Of a DNA stretch of 40,000 bases, positions 1-8,369 are shown in pieces. Origin of the DNA: an uncultured Verrucomicrobiota bacterium. GTDB lineage: Bacteria > Verrucomicrobiota > Verrucomicrobiia > Opitutales > Opitutaceae. A program made the position numbers and the translations under genes. The notes under the pieces were generated by a model, which worked only from the letters and a program-made list of their open reading frames with translations, had not been told where the DNA came from and made no database searches. The stretch covers positions 1 through 40,000 of the forward strand of contig CAIOCT010000047.1 in NCBI GenBank assembly GCA_903856725.1, written 5' to 3'. Each line of letters opens with the position of its first letter. Positions within the stretch are counted from its first letter, which is position 1.

Positions 1-898
1 AGGAACCAGTGGAACGAAAATGAAAAGTGAGCGCTGATGATTCTAACCAGCTCCGCAACTCTGCCCGACGTTCCGCATGGCGAGGCACCAGCAATAAGGA
101 AACGTTCAAGCCACGCTCACGCGCCGAGCGCAACGCAGTGAGCAGCGCCGCCTCTTCTCCCGGCCAGGTGGAGGAACCCAGTAACACCAAGCCAGTCCCG
201 AGTCCCAGCTGGCGCCGCAGTGTCGCCCGCGCACTCTCACCCATCAACGGAATATCGACATCAAGTTTAAGATTACCGGTCGTCTGCAGATGCTCCGGCG
301 GGAAACCCAAAGCCTTGAAGCGTTGCTCATCTCGCCGTGAAGCACAGAGCACTTGAGTGAGACCGCGTGACAAGGGTCGGAGGAAAGCTCGAAAACCCAA
401 GGCCCGGCGAAAGCTTCGATCCGAAAGCCGGGCATTAATACTCAACACGGCGACGCCACGCGCCGCCGCTTGATGCACGTGCTCAGGCCAGCGCTCTCCT
501 TCCATCAAAATACAAAGATCCGGCTGGATCCGCCGCCAAGCGCGGGCATTAAAAGCCCAGAAATCTAACGGGAAATAACCAATCCCAATGGTCAAGGCGG
601 CATATTTTTCGCGCGCTAATTTATAACCAGTACTCGTGGTCGTAGTGAGATAAACTTCCGTGCGCCCCTCCTGTTGCAACGACTCCAGCAAGGGGGCAAG
701 TGCGAGCATCTCACCAACACTCACGGCCTGCAGCCAAATTCGCCGTACCCCTATTTTTTTCGCCGGCAATGGATCCGTGCCCCCAAAGCGGTGGCTGAAT
801 TTCTCGAGATAGCCCCCCCGTCGCCGCATCCGCCATAAATAATAAGGCGTCGCGATCAGCAACAGCGGCAGAAAAAGAAATCGATAAACCCAGATCAC
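1..898 (-). CDS. waaA: 3-deoxy-D-manno-octulosonic acid (Kdo) transferase, C-terminus cut by window edge
   Basis: Reading the minus strand from a GTG at 898 gives about 299 residues without a stop to the left edge, so the C-terminal part is missing. The product begins with a hydrophobic anchor (about residues 2-22), followed by the GT30 hallmarks: SVGE at about 61-64 (the Glu is the catalytic base in the family), an ILMEGERWP segment near 131-138 corresponding to the METELWP region, and SINARLSDRSFR just after. The enzyme attaches Kdo from CMP-Kdo to lipid A at the inner face of the inner membrane, so the organism makes LPS. A stop codon lies in frame only 15-20 codons upstream of the GTG and no ATG is available there, which is why GTG was chosen. 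It follows the deoxyhypusine synthase-like gene on the same strand with an 86-base gap. Family call is firm; the start is moderately sure. Confidence 0.88.
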   Translation of the reverse strand, partial: MIWVYRFLFLPLLLIATPYYLWRMRRRGGYLEKFSHRFGGTDPLPAKKIGVRRIWLQAVSVGEMLALAPLLESLQQEGRTEVYLTTTTSTGYKLAREKYAALTIGIGYFPLDFWAFNARAWRRIQPDLCILMEGERWPEHVHQAAARGVAVLSINARLSDRSFRRALGFRAFLRPLSRGLTQVLCASRRDEQRFKALGFPPEHLQTTGNLKLDVDIPLMGESARATLRRQLGLGTGLVLLGSSTWPGEEAALLTALRSARERGLNVSLLLVPRHAERRAELRSWLESSALTFHFRSTGS

Positions 899-984
899 GA
901 TGACAAAAGCGCCCAGCGGCGGCGCGGCTTTACCACCGAATTAAAATGCACTCTGTTTCGCATCAATAACCTAAGTGACGTTAT

Positions 985-2040
985 TTATTGGCCCAACACC
1001 CACGCAAAAATCAAGGGGGCGACGATGGTGGCATCGCTCTCGATAATGAATTTGGGCGTCGAAGCCGCCAGCTTGCCCCAAGTAATTTTTTCGTTCGGCA
1101 CGGCCCCCGAATAGCTGCCATAGCTGGTCGTGGAGTCACTGATTTGCGCGAAGTACCCCCACAGCGGAATGCCGCGGCGTTCCAGATCTTGGTGCAACAT
1201 CGGCACCACGCAGATTGGAAAATCTCCAGCGATGCCACCGCCAATCTGGAAAAAACCCAAACTGCCCTCACCGTTCTTCAAACACGTTGCCGTCTTGGAG
1301 TAATAGTGCGCCAACCAAGTCATGTATTCAATGCCAGTCCGGACCGTGTGGACCTGCTTGATGGCACCCCGAATTACCGCGGCTGCATACATATTACCAA
1401 GCGTGGCATCTTCCCAGCCGGGGACGATAATCGGCAGATTTTTTTCACACGCGGCGATTAGCCACGAATTTTTTGGATCAATCTGATAACTCTTACGCAG
1501 CTTCCCCCCCCGAATAATTTTATACATGAACTCATGTGGGAAATATCGTTCGCCGGCCCGATCAGCTTTCATCCATTCAGCCAACACGACTCGCTCGATG
1601 CGACGCATTGCCTCCATCTCCGGAATACACGTGTCAGTCACGCGATTCATATGGCGCTCCAACAGAGCCTGCTCATCGGCCGCTGTGAGCTGACGATACT
1701 GCGGCACCCGCTCATAATAATCATGCGCCACCAAATTAAAAATATCTTCTTCTAAATTGGCGCCGGTGCAGACAATCGCATGAACTTTATTCTGACGGAT
1801 CATCTCAGCTAGCGAAATGCCCAATTCGGCCGTCGACATGGCGCCTGCCAACGTAACTAACATCTTCCCACCCGCTTTAAGATGCGCCTCATATCCCTTC
1901 GCAGCGTCCAGCATAGCGGCTGCGTTAAAGTGGCGATAATGCTGGGCCATGAACTGGGACACCGCCCCCTTTTTCCGAGCCAGGGTGGCATTAACAAGTT
2001 CGGGCTTGGACTTGGCTTTCATAGATCTCAGCAAGCGCAT
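985..2040 (-). CDS. deoxyhypusine synthase family protein (possible homospermidine synthase)
   Basis: The 351-residue product matches the deoxyhypusine synthase family over its whole length. The C-terminal signature is clear: SYSGAVPNEKITWGKL, in which Lys323 aligns with the catalytic lysine that forms the enzyme-imine intermediate in eukaryotic DHS. The NAD-fold segments (TLAGAMSTAELG, CTGANLEED, PIIVPGWEDATLG) are also present. In eukaryotes and archaea this enzyme moves the aminobutyl group of spermidine onto a lysine of eIF5A; bacteria have no eIF5A, and some bacterial homologues act on free polyamines, making homospermidine. Substrate here is therefore inferred, not seen. The ATG at 2040 has no Shine-Dalgarno; Met7 is an alternative start. 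It is preceded by a very AT-rich region that probably holds its promoter and is followed by waaA. Confidence 0.9.
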   Translation of the reverse strand: MRLLRSMKAKSKPELVNATLARKKGAVSQFMAQHYRHFNAAAMLDAAKGYEAHLKAGGKMLVTLAGAMSTAELGISLAEMIRQNKVHAIVCTGANLEEDIFNLVAHDYYERVPQYRQLTAADEQALLERHMNRVTDTCIPEMEAMRRIERVVLAEWMKADRAGERYFPHEFMYKIIRGGKLRKSYQIDPKNSWLIAACEKNLPIIVPGWEDATLGNMYAAAVIRGAIKQVHTVRTGIEYMTWLAHYYSKTATCLKNGEGSLGFFQIGGGIAGDFPICVVPMLHQDLERRGIPLWGYFAQISDSTTSYGSYSGAVPNEKITWGKLAASTPKFIIESDATIVAPLIFAWVLGQ

Positions 2041-2356
2041 GGGGAGCTCATTTGGCTACACAAAAGTCTCCAGACATTTTTGATATAAAATTATAATCTA
2101 CTGATTATCAAATAATTATAATTTATAACAAAAATTCAGTAAAGGAGATTAGCCCCACCCAGATTTCCTCAAGAGGATTGCTCAATCGTAGACCTAATCC
2201 TCAAGCAACGGCTTGGTATCTCCAGCCTGAGCTTTGAATATTATGCCCTAAAACCCGCTACCGCCCAGGCAAGGCTCCGTTCTACACGATCTCATTGTCC
2301 TGCGCCAATCCGAGTTTTGACATCGACCAGACGTGAGCCAAACATGTCCGTGAAAC
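2041..2356. promoter_or_regulatory. divergent intergenic region with AT-rich promoter-like island
   Basis: This 316-base gap separates the divergently read DHS-like and HIT genes. Positions about 2080-2135 are strikingly AT-rich against the GC-rich surroundings and contain the 8-base palindrome ATTATAAT twice (2090-2097 and 2115-2122, 25 bases apart), so -10-like elements exist for the minus-strand gene. A TTGACA at 2317-2322 could be a -35 box for the HIT gene, but no good -10 follows at the right distance. No RNA gene or convincing short ORF was seen in the rest. Confidence 0.4.
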
Positions 2357-2854
2357 ATGGAACATCTGCACGCCTACTGGCGCATGGAATATATCGAAGC
2401 GCCACGCGAGAAATCGGGGGGAGATTTATTTTTAGAACTCCCCGCTCTTGGTGATGACGCGGCGGCTCTGATCATCCACCGCAGCCCATTGAGCTATCTC
2501 ATCCTCAATCGTTACCCCTATAATGCGGGACACCTCCTCGTGGTGCCGTTTCGCAAAGTAGCTGATCTGGGAGAACTCACGACAGCCGAGCGAGCTGATC
2601 TCATGGACACGATGATTTTTGGCCAGGCCGTGCTCCGCGCCGCCCTAAAACCAGATGCCTTCAACCTTGGATTCAACCTTGGTGCAGGGGCGGGCGGCAG
2701 CATTACGCACTTACACGCTCACATTGTCCCCCGCTGGAATGGTGATACTAATTTCATGCCTGTGATCGGTCAGACTCGCGTCCTTCCCCAAGCCCTGGCC
2801 TCCATGTATCAACGCCTTCGCGATATCGCGGAGCATTTAAAAGCCACAGCTTAA
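2357..2854 (+). CDS. HIT family nucleotide hydrolase/transferase
   Basis: The 165-residue protein has the histidine triad HLHAHIV (His118, His120, His122), with the middle His120 the expected nucleophile, and the upstream core ILNRYPYNAGHLLVVP typical of HIT proteins. Family members hydrolyse or phosphorolyse nucleotide conjugates such as Ap4A or adenosine phosphoramidates; the longer form with N-terminal WRMEYI is like the Ap4A-phosphorylase-type HIT proteins, but the substrate cannot be read from sequence. It opens a plus-strand run, with the PhoH-like gene starting six bases after its stop. The ATG at 2357 lacks a Shine-Dalgarno; Met9 is a possible alternative start. Confidence 0.9.
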   Translation: MEHLHAYWRMEYIEAPREKSGGDLFLELPALGDDAAALIIHRSPLSYLILNRYPYNAGHLLVVPFRKVADLGELTTAERADLMDTMIFGQAVLRAALKPDAFNLGFNLGAGAGGSITHLHAHIVPRWNGDTNFMPVIGQTRVLPQALASMYQRLRDIAEHLKATA

Positions 2855-2860
2855 CTTATA

Positions 2861-3862
2861 TTGAGTAGGCGAGCCCGCTCCTCTTCCCCAGTGCCCGAAC
2901 CCAAAACACTCCGCTACCCCAACGCCCGCCACCTGCAGCAGCTATATTGTGGCAGCGAGGATAATCTCTTGCTGGTTGAACGCGCGCTTAACGTGCGACT
3001 GATCACTCGTGATGAATGGCTAAAAATAGAAGGGCTGCCAACGGCGATGGGCCGAGCTGAAGAATTTTTTACCCTCCTCAATTTGGGACGGACCCAGGGC
3101 CTAACCTTACGCACGCCAGATTTCATCCGGCTCCTCGAACTGTATCTTCATGATGGCGGCACCAGCCTGCGCGCGCTGTTTACGGAACCACTGGTCATCA
3201 CGACCAATCGCAAAAGCGTCGTGCCTAAAACGATTGGCCAAAAACTTTACCTTCAAGCCATCCAAAAAAATCCGGTCGTATTTGGCATCGGTCCAGCGGG
3301 CACGGGTAAGACCTACTTAGCCATGGCGGCTGCAATTTCAGCTCTGCTGCAAGGCCAAGTTCAACGAATCATCCTAACCCGCCCAGCCGTTGAGGCAGGC
3401 GAGACCCTCGGTTTTCTGCCCGGAGATCTACGCGAAAAAATTCTACCCTATCTGCGCCCACTCTACGACGCCTTACACGATATGCTCGACCCCGAAGATG
3501 TGGTCACCTTATCCGAAAAAGGTGTAATTGAAATCGCCCCCCTCGCTTACATGCGCGGACGCACCTTAGCCAACGCTTACATCATCCTCGACGAAGCCCA
3601 AAATACTACCCCCGAGCAAATGATGATGTTTCTCACCCGTTTGGGTGATGAATCGCGCATGATCGTCACCGGTGATATCACGCAAATTGATCTCCCCCGC
3701 AATAAACCCTCCGGCCTGACCCAAGCGCCTCATGTATTAAAAAATATCCCAGGGATTGAATTTCATACCTTCACCGCCTCGGACGTCGTGCGCCATCCAC
3801 TCGTGCAAAGAATCATTGAGGCCTATGAGCAATCGAAAGGCACTGACGATCGCAGCCCATGA
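2861..3862 (+). CDS. PhoH-like ATPase
   Basis: The 333-residue protein carries Walker A GPAGTGKT at 144-151 and Walker B IILDEAQN at 241-248, followed by the MMMFLTRLG and MIVTGDITQIDLP segments (sensor/helicase-like motifs) that define PhoH proteins. The first 110 residues form the usual N-terminal KH-like region. PhoH proteins are cytoplasmic NTPases linked to RNA metabolism, and the gene commonly sits directly before ybeY, as it does here. The reading frame has no ATG near the beginning; the TTG at 2861 is the likely start, six bases after the HIT stop. Its stop overlaps the ybeY start as ATGA, suggesting translational coupling. Confidence 0.93.
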   Translation: MSRRARSSSPVPEPKTLRYPNARHLQQLYCGSEDNLLLVERALNVRLITRDEWLKIEGLPTAMGRAEEFFTLLNLGRTQGLTLRTPDFIRLLELYLHDGGTSLRALFTEPLVITTNRKSVVPKTIGQKLYLQAIQKNPVVFGIGPAGTGKTYLAMAAAISALLQGQVQRIILTRPAVEAGETLGFLPGDLREKILPYLRPLYDALHDMLDPEDVVTLSEKGVIEIAPLAYMRGRTLANAYIILDEAQNTTPEQMMMFLTRLGDESRMIVTGDITQIDLPRNKPSGLTQAPHVLKNIPGIEFHTFTASDVVRHPLVQRIIEAYEQSKGTDDRSP

Positions 3863-4395
3863 GTTCGCCAGCTCGTCAACCTCGCGTCGTCGCCATCCGC
3901 AACGCTCACCCGCACCTGCGCTTTGCCCGCCCGGCCGTTACCGCAGCTCTTGCCATCCTTGATCAACACGCCGCGCGCTTTCGCGGAGGCTGCCCGCCTG
4001 GCGAATTATCGCTCGCCTTCCTCACCGACCGATCACTCGCGAAAATTCATGCTGATTTCATGAACGACCCGACTCCGACGGATGTCATCACCTTCGAAGG
4101 TGATGCTGCCGCTGGCCTCGCTGGAGAAATTTGCATTTCGGCTGATACCGCCGCCCGTTTTATTCGGCTCAAATTCAAAGGCCCACAAACTTCTCGGCGA
4201 CGGGCGAAGCCAACAGCTGAACCATCCCCGTTCTCTGAGGAGCTGATGCTTTATGTGGTCCACGGCTGGTTGCATCTTGCCGGTTACGATGACCTCGAGC
4301 CGGCTAAAAAACGCCGAATGCGGGCGGCTGAAGCGCGCGCGATGAAATTACTGCGGACGGCGCAAGCGGTGCCGGCTTTTAAGTTCATCCGCTAG
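3859..4395 (+). CDS. ybeY: endoribonuclease YbeY (rRNA maturation factor)
   Basis: The 178-residue protein has the family core DPTPTDVITFEG (70-81), GEICIS and the metal-binding segment HGWLHLAGYDD (135-145). YbeY is a single-strand-specific RNase acting in 16S rRNA 3'-end maturation and ribosome quality control. The usual metal motif is H-x3-H-x5-H; here His135 and His139 are kept but the third position is Asp145. An extra basic, proline-rich loop (about 108-125, including TSRRRAKP) precedes the motif. The ATG overlaps the PhoH stop by four bases, the classic phoH-ybeY pairing. The family call is firm; whether the altered metal site is fully active is unknown. Confidence 0.92.
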   Translation: MSSPARQPRVVAIRNAHPHLRFARPAVTAALAILDQHAARFRGGCPPGELSLAFLTDRSLAKIHADFMNDPTPTDVITFEGDAAAGLAGEICISADTAARFIRLKFKGPQTSRRRAKPTAEPSPFSEELMLYVVHGWLHLAGYDDLEPAKKRRMRAAEARAMKLLRTAQAVPAFKFIR

Positions 4396-4489
4396 CCGCA
4401 GAGCCAACAGGCAGCCGAATATGACGGTCATCGCCAACATCTGAAAAAATCAGTGGCATCCCGAGTCATCTCTGGTTCACTGCGACCTT

Positions 4490-5152
4490 ATGCCTAACAC
4501 CCGTCTCACTTCGCTGCGCAATGCCTTCCTTACGGGGCTACTCTTGCTCGCACCACTGGTCGTCACGGTTTGGGCTTTTCTCAAAATCATCGATATCGTC
4601 GGTGGTAGTTTTCGGCCGCTCTTTGATACGCTCATTCCTAACCGTTTGCAGGATATCCCGCTGGTCTGGGAAATGGCCGTAACAGTCGTAGTCTTCGCCT
4701 TGGTCACACTGTTCGGACTCATCTCTCATTATTTTTTCGGAAAATACCTACTCGATCTTGGTGAACGAGTGATTCTCGCCATTCCGGGCCTCAATACAGT
4801 TTATCGCTCAGTCAAACAGCTGGTCTCCACGTTCGGATCTCAAAATCGAAATCTCTTCAGTCGCGTCGTCCTCGTTCAATATCCACGCCCTGGCGTCTGG
4901 ACACTTGGCTTTCTCACGAGCAAAACCCAAGCGGAAGCGCAGACCCGCGCCGGTTGCGAACTCTGGTCAGTTTTTATTCCGACCTCACCAAATCCCACGA
5001 GTGGCTTTATGCTATTTTTCCCCCCAGCAGAAATCATTGAACTAGAAATGTCCGCCGGCGATGGCATGAAAATGGTGATCTCAGGCGGTGCGATGATTCC
5101 CACTTGGCCAGATGCCGCGAGCGCCCAAGCAGAATTGAAAGCGAGCGTCTAA
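4490..5152 (+). CDS. DUF502 family inner-membrane protein
   Basis: This 220-residue protein has two hydrophobic segments (about 12-36 and 62-82) followed by the DUF502 signature: LDLGERVILAIPGLNTVYRSVKQ split around 95-117, then VVLVQYPRPGVWTLGFLT and VFIPTSPNPTSG. The function of the family is not established; these proteins are conserved membrane proteins in many Gram-negative groups. It lies between ybeY (94-base gap) and a RecO-like gene (33-base gap) on the same strand, so it may be co-transcribed with the housekeeping run. The ATG at 4490 has no Shine-Dalgarno. Confidence 0.88.
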   Translation: MPNTRLTSLRNAFLTGLLLLAPLVVTVWAFLKIIDIVGGSFRPLFDTLIPNRLQDIPLVWEMAVTVVVFALVTLFGLISHYFFGKYLLDLGERVILAIPGLNTVYRSVKQLVSTFGSQNRNLFSRVVLVQYPRPGVWTLGFLTSKTQAEAQTRAGCELWSVFIPTSPNPTSGFMLFFPPAEIIELEMSAGDGMKMVISGGAMIPTWPDAASAQAELKASV

Positions 5153-5185
5153 GGGCGCCTGATTGATTCCTGACCGTCCCCGTCT

Positions 5186-5803
5186 ATGCCCGGTCAACAG
5201 CTCCAAACTGAGGCCTTCATCCTCGCCAAGCAGCCTTCAGGTTCCGATTCGTTTGAGCAGCTAACCGCTTTCTCCCGCGCGCAGGGTATCTTGCATTGCC
5301 TACGACGGATGAGCCAAAGCAAGACGGCGCTCACGCCCCTCGACTTATTTGATGAGGCCGAACTTTGGCTCGAATCCACCAATCAAGGTCGCACCTGGTT
5401 CATTAAGGAGCATCGCTTCATCCAGCGCGAACCGGGGATCGGTCGATCGTATGAGACCCTCCGCGCTGCCGCCGCGCTGGCCAGGCTCGTCAGCCGGAAT
5501 CCAGTAGCAGACGAATCCCGCGCAGCTGTCGCCAGTCTACTCCGATCGAGTCTGACTGCGCTCGGTAACGGTGGAAGGCCGGATATAATCTGGCTGAAGA
5601 CACTCTACTGCTTTCTCCGCGATGAGGGCTATCCGGTGAAACAACAATGGTGGCCAGAACTTCCCACCAGCGAACGCGAGCTAACAGCGACCCTTCTCAA
5701 TCAACCTCTGGCCGACCAACTAGCCACCCCCGAGGCCGTCGCGGCTATCATCCGCCGCCTCGAAGAATGGATGGGGCGTGAAACCGAAGTGCGTGTGGCG
5801 TGA
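5186..5803 (+). CDS. recO: RecO-like DNA repair protein
   Basis: The 205-residue product starts with an OB-fold-like stretch, LQTEAFILAKQPSGSDSF and then LTAFSRAQGILHCLRRMSQS, which matches the RecO N-terminal pattern (TEAIVL...LFSREKG...A+GARR), followed by PLDLFDEAELWLE and a helical C-terminal domain. RecO helps RecR load RecA on SSB-coated single-stranded DNA. The protein is shorter than the common 230-260 residues and shows no cysteine zinc cluster. The neighbourhood (ybeY, DUF502, then a repair-type helicase nine bases downstream) fits the assignment. Similarity outside the first 60 residues is weak, so confidence is moderate to good. Confidence 0.72.
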   Translation: MPGQQLQTEAFILAKQPSGSDSFEQLTAFSRAQGILHCLRRMSQSKTALTPLDLFDEAELWLESTNQGRTWFIKEHRFIQREPGIGRSYETLRAAAALARLVSRNPVADESRAAVASLLRSSLTALGNGGRPDIIWLKTLYCFLRDEGYPVKQQWWPELPTSERELTATLLNQPLADQLATPEAVAAIIRRLEEWMGRETEVRVA

Positions 5804-5812
5804 GCCGGCCCC

Positions 5813-8359
5813 ATGGAGTTCTCCCTCGAACATAAGACTGCCAGCCTAAGCGTCGGCGATTTCGCCAGCTTTACCCTCGGGCCCCAATCCGCTGTCGGCG
5901 GCCCCCAAGGCATCGAACGCGCCCAACTCGGCCAACAATGGCACCAAGCATTACGCCGCCAAGTCGAACAAGAGTTCACAAAGGACGGCACCCTGCGGGC
6001 CGATATCCAATTTGAGACGGCCATAAGCGGTCAACTCATGCATCGTGGTTGGACCTTTCTACTCTCAGGCCGCATCGACCAAATGATCGGTCGCACCCTA
6101 CGCGAAATTAAAAGTGTTACCCAGCGACTCCCCGCGGAAGAGGTCACCCTGCGGGCGGACTACCCCAGCTATTTTCGGCAACTCGCCGCTTATGTGGTGC
6201 TCGCCCGCACGGCCGCGCGGCCACTGATTCCTGCTGAGTCCGCGCTCGGAGACTCAACGGATCGCCCCAGTCCACTGACCCCACTTCGGGCGGAGCTTAT
6301 CTTTGTCGAGACCAGTTCCGGCCTCACCCAAACAATTGCGCTGACCCCGTTCGATGAAGCGCTGATTTATCATCAGCTCGATGCGCTCGTTGAATTCCTA
6401 AATCTCCGCGCCCGCGCCACTGAGCGGCGTCGCAGCCTGGAATTCCAGCCGGCCTTTACCACCCTTCGATCTGGGCAGGAAGATATTCAAAAAAACTTAA
6501 CCGCAGCCTTTGCCGATCACACAATCGCCGCCACGACCGCCAGCCCATCAAAGAAAATTCTTTTTTTTGAAGCCCCCACCGGCTACGGCAAGACTGGGTG
6601 TGTTCTTGAATTCGCGCTTACCCAATTGCGCGCCGGCCGGTTCGCTCGTCTCATTTGGCTCACGGGGAAAGCCACTGGCCAATTACAGGTGGTGCACACT
6701 CTGGAGCAAATGACCACCCCGAGGGGAGCCAACCAACGAGGTTCCCAGACACCACTAGCTTACTGGCAGGTACGGAATAAATCGGAGCACTGCGTTAATC
6801 ATATTTTTCACTGCGTGCGCGATGGCTGCGATTATCTCGCCGGGGCCCCCGAACGTTGGGCACAAAGCGGCTTAGCCAAATTTTATCTCGATGACCAACT
6901 GCCTCGGGATCTCGATCATGTTCGCACCGCAGGCCGCGAGGCGCGAATTTGTCCCTACGAAATAACCCGTACCGCTCTGGCCTTTCAAGATGTCTGGATT
7001 GGCGATTTCAATTATGTCTTCGCCCCTGGAAATCGCGGAGTCTTTTTTGATCAGCCTGGCTTCAACCCAGCCGAGACGCTCCTCATTATTGATGAGGCTC
7101 ATAACCTGCCCTCACGAGTGGCGGGAGCCTACTCGCACCGCGCGAACGAGCGAACGGCACGCCTTCTCTTAGTCGAGTTGGACCACTTGCAGGCCCCCGC
7201 ACCATTGGGGCAAGCAATTGAAGATTGGATCATGTTACTCGCCTCCCTCAAACCGGCAGAATCACTGGATCCTGCGCTGGAGGATGAAATCCACGAACTC
7301 ATCGCCCGCGTAGCTAATTTAGTGAGCACGCTTCCCTTAGATTATCCTGCGCTTGGGCCGCAGCACGCAGAAGCACTCTGGCAATTCGCTGCCTTAGGTG
7401 ACTTCCTTAATGATCGCACCTTGACGAAATTGCTCTGGGTTCCCCGGGAGGGCGAACTCGAGTTCACCTGTGTCGATGCAGCTCCGGCCATCGGTGATAC
7501 GCTCAGACAATTTGGCGGGGCCATCCTGATGTCAGCTACCCTGCAGCCCTATGATAATGTTGCCGCAGCCTGCGGAATCGAAGGAGAAGGCGGGCATTCT
7601 TTGATGAGCGGCCATCCAGCAGAACCATCTCCGCCTGCCTATGCTACGCTCCATGCGCCCACGCCCTGGCGCGCGGGCGCCTATGACATCGCCGTGGATT
7701 TGCGTGTCGAGACGACCTATAAACAACGAGCCAGCCACTATGGCACCACCGCCGCCACAATCGAGACTCTGCACGCCGCGGCCTCCTCCCAGCTCTCGGC
7801 CTTCAGCCCCCGACCGCTGGCACTCATAGCCGTCGCCATCTTTTTTCCCTCTTATGCCTATGCAGAGGCTGTGCTCCGCGCGCTTGAGCAAAGTGGGTCA
7901 GTTTTACGCGTAGCGCTGCAGCCTAAGCTGCCCGACCTCGCGGCGCAATCAGCTTGGGTTGAAGAAAGCCTTAAACTGGCGGATGCGCTTTTCCTCGTTC
8001 TCGGCAGCAGCTTTGCTGAAGGCATCGATCTTTTGGGAGGAAGAGTTACTCATGCCATGATCGTCGGTCCCGCCCTGCCCGAAGTTAATGCAGTGCAAAA
8101 AGCGCGACTCACAGCTCTAGCGGGACTTGGGCGCGAAGCGGCTTTTCGCCGCGTCTATCAAATTCCTGGCCTCCAGAAAGTGAATCAAGCGCTCGGCCGA
8201 CTGGTGCGGGCGCCGGGCCAACACGCCAAGGTCCTATTGCACTGCCGGCGCTTTGCCGAGCCGAGCTATGCGGGACTCCTCGCGGCCGATTACCAAATGT
8301 TTACCGAGATTACCGCTGAGGCTGACCTGCAAAGTTGGCTCAACGGCGCTCCGGCTTAA
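5813..8359 (+). CDS. XPD/DinG-type iron-sulfur helicase fused to N-terminal PD-(D/E)XK nuclease domain
   Basis: The 848-residue protein combines two modules. Residues about 1-200 look like a RecB/Cas4-type nuclease: Asp89 in GRIDQM, Glu98-Ile-Lys100 in LREIKS, and the QLAAY motif at 123-127. From about 215 it is a superfamily 2 helicase: Walker A APTGYGKT (254-261), four cysteines Cys327, Cys334, Cys339 and Cys380 placed as in the XPD 4Fe-4S domain, DEAH box at 427-430 and motif VI QALGRLVRAP near 792-801. Such enzymes unwind DNA 5'-3'; the nuclease module suggests end processing. It starts nine bases after recO, so repair is the likely role. The gene ends ten bases from the convergent yacL-like gene. 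Domain calls are sequence-based; biochemical activity is inferred. Confidence 0.88.
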   Translation: MEFSLEHKTASLSVGDFASFTLGPQSAVGGPQGIERAQLGQQWHQALRRQVEQEFTKDGTLRADIQFETAISGQLMHRGWTFLLSGRIDQMIGRTLREIKSVTQRLPAEEVTLRADYPSYFRQLAAYVVLARTAARPLIPAESALGDSTDRPSPLTPLRAELIFVETSSGLTQTIALTPFDEALIYHQLDALVEFLNLRARATERRRSLEFQPAFTTLRSGQEDIQKNLTAAFADHTIAATTASPSKKILFFEAPTGYGKTGCVLEFALTQLRAGRFARLIWLTGKATGQLQVVHTLEQMTTPRGANQRGSQTPLAYWQVRNKSEHCVNHIFHCVRDGCDYLAGAPERWAQSGLAKFYLDDQLPRDLDHVRTAGREARICPYEITRTALAFQDVWIGDFNYVFAPGNRGVFFDQPGFNPAETLLIIDEAHNLPSRVAGAYSHRANERTARLLLVELDHLQAPAPLGQAIEDWIMLLASLKPAESLDPALEDEIHELIARVANLVSTLPLDYPALGPQHAEALWQFAALGDFLNDRTLTKLLWVPREGELEFTCVDAAPAIGDTLRQFGGAILMSATLQPYDNVAAACGIEGEGGHSLMSGHPAEPSPPAYATLHAPTPWRAGAYDIAVDLRVETTYKQRASHYGTTAATIETLHAAASSQLSAFSPRPLALIAVAIFFPSYAYAEAVLRALEQSGSVLRVALQPKLPDLAAQSAWVEESLKLADALFLVLGSSFAEGIDLLGGRVTHAMIVGPALPEVNAVQKARLTALAGLGREAAFRRVYQIPGLQKVNQALGRLVRAPGQHAKVLLHCRRFAEPSYAGLLAADYQMFTEITAEADLQSWLNGAPA

Positions 8360-8369
8360 TGCGGGCCGA

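Noticed and set aside
2317-2345. TTGACA before the HIT gene as a complete promoter
   Set aside because: The -35 is good, but the hexamer 17 bases later (AAACAT) is a poor -10.
2861-3862. PhoH-like protein as a helicase-defence factor
   Set aside because: The phoH-ybeY pair is a standard housekeeping arrangement; nothing here points to defence.
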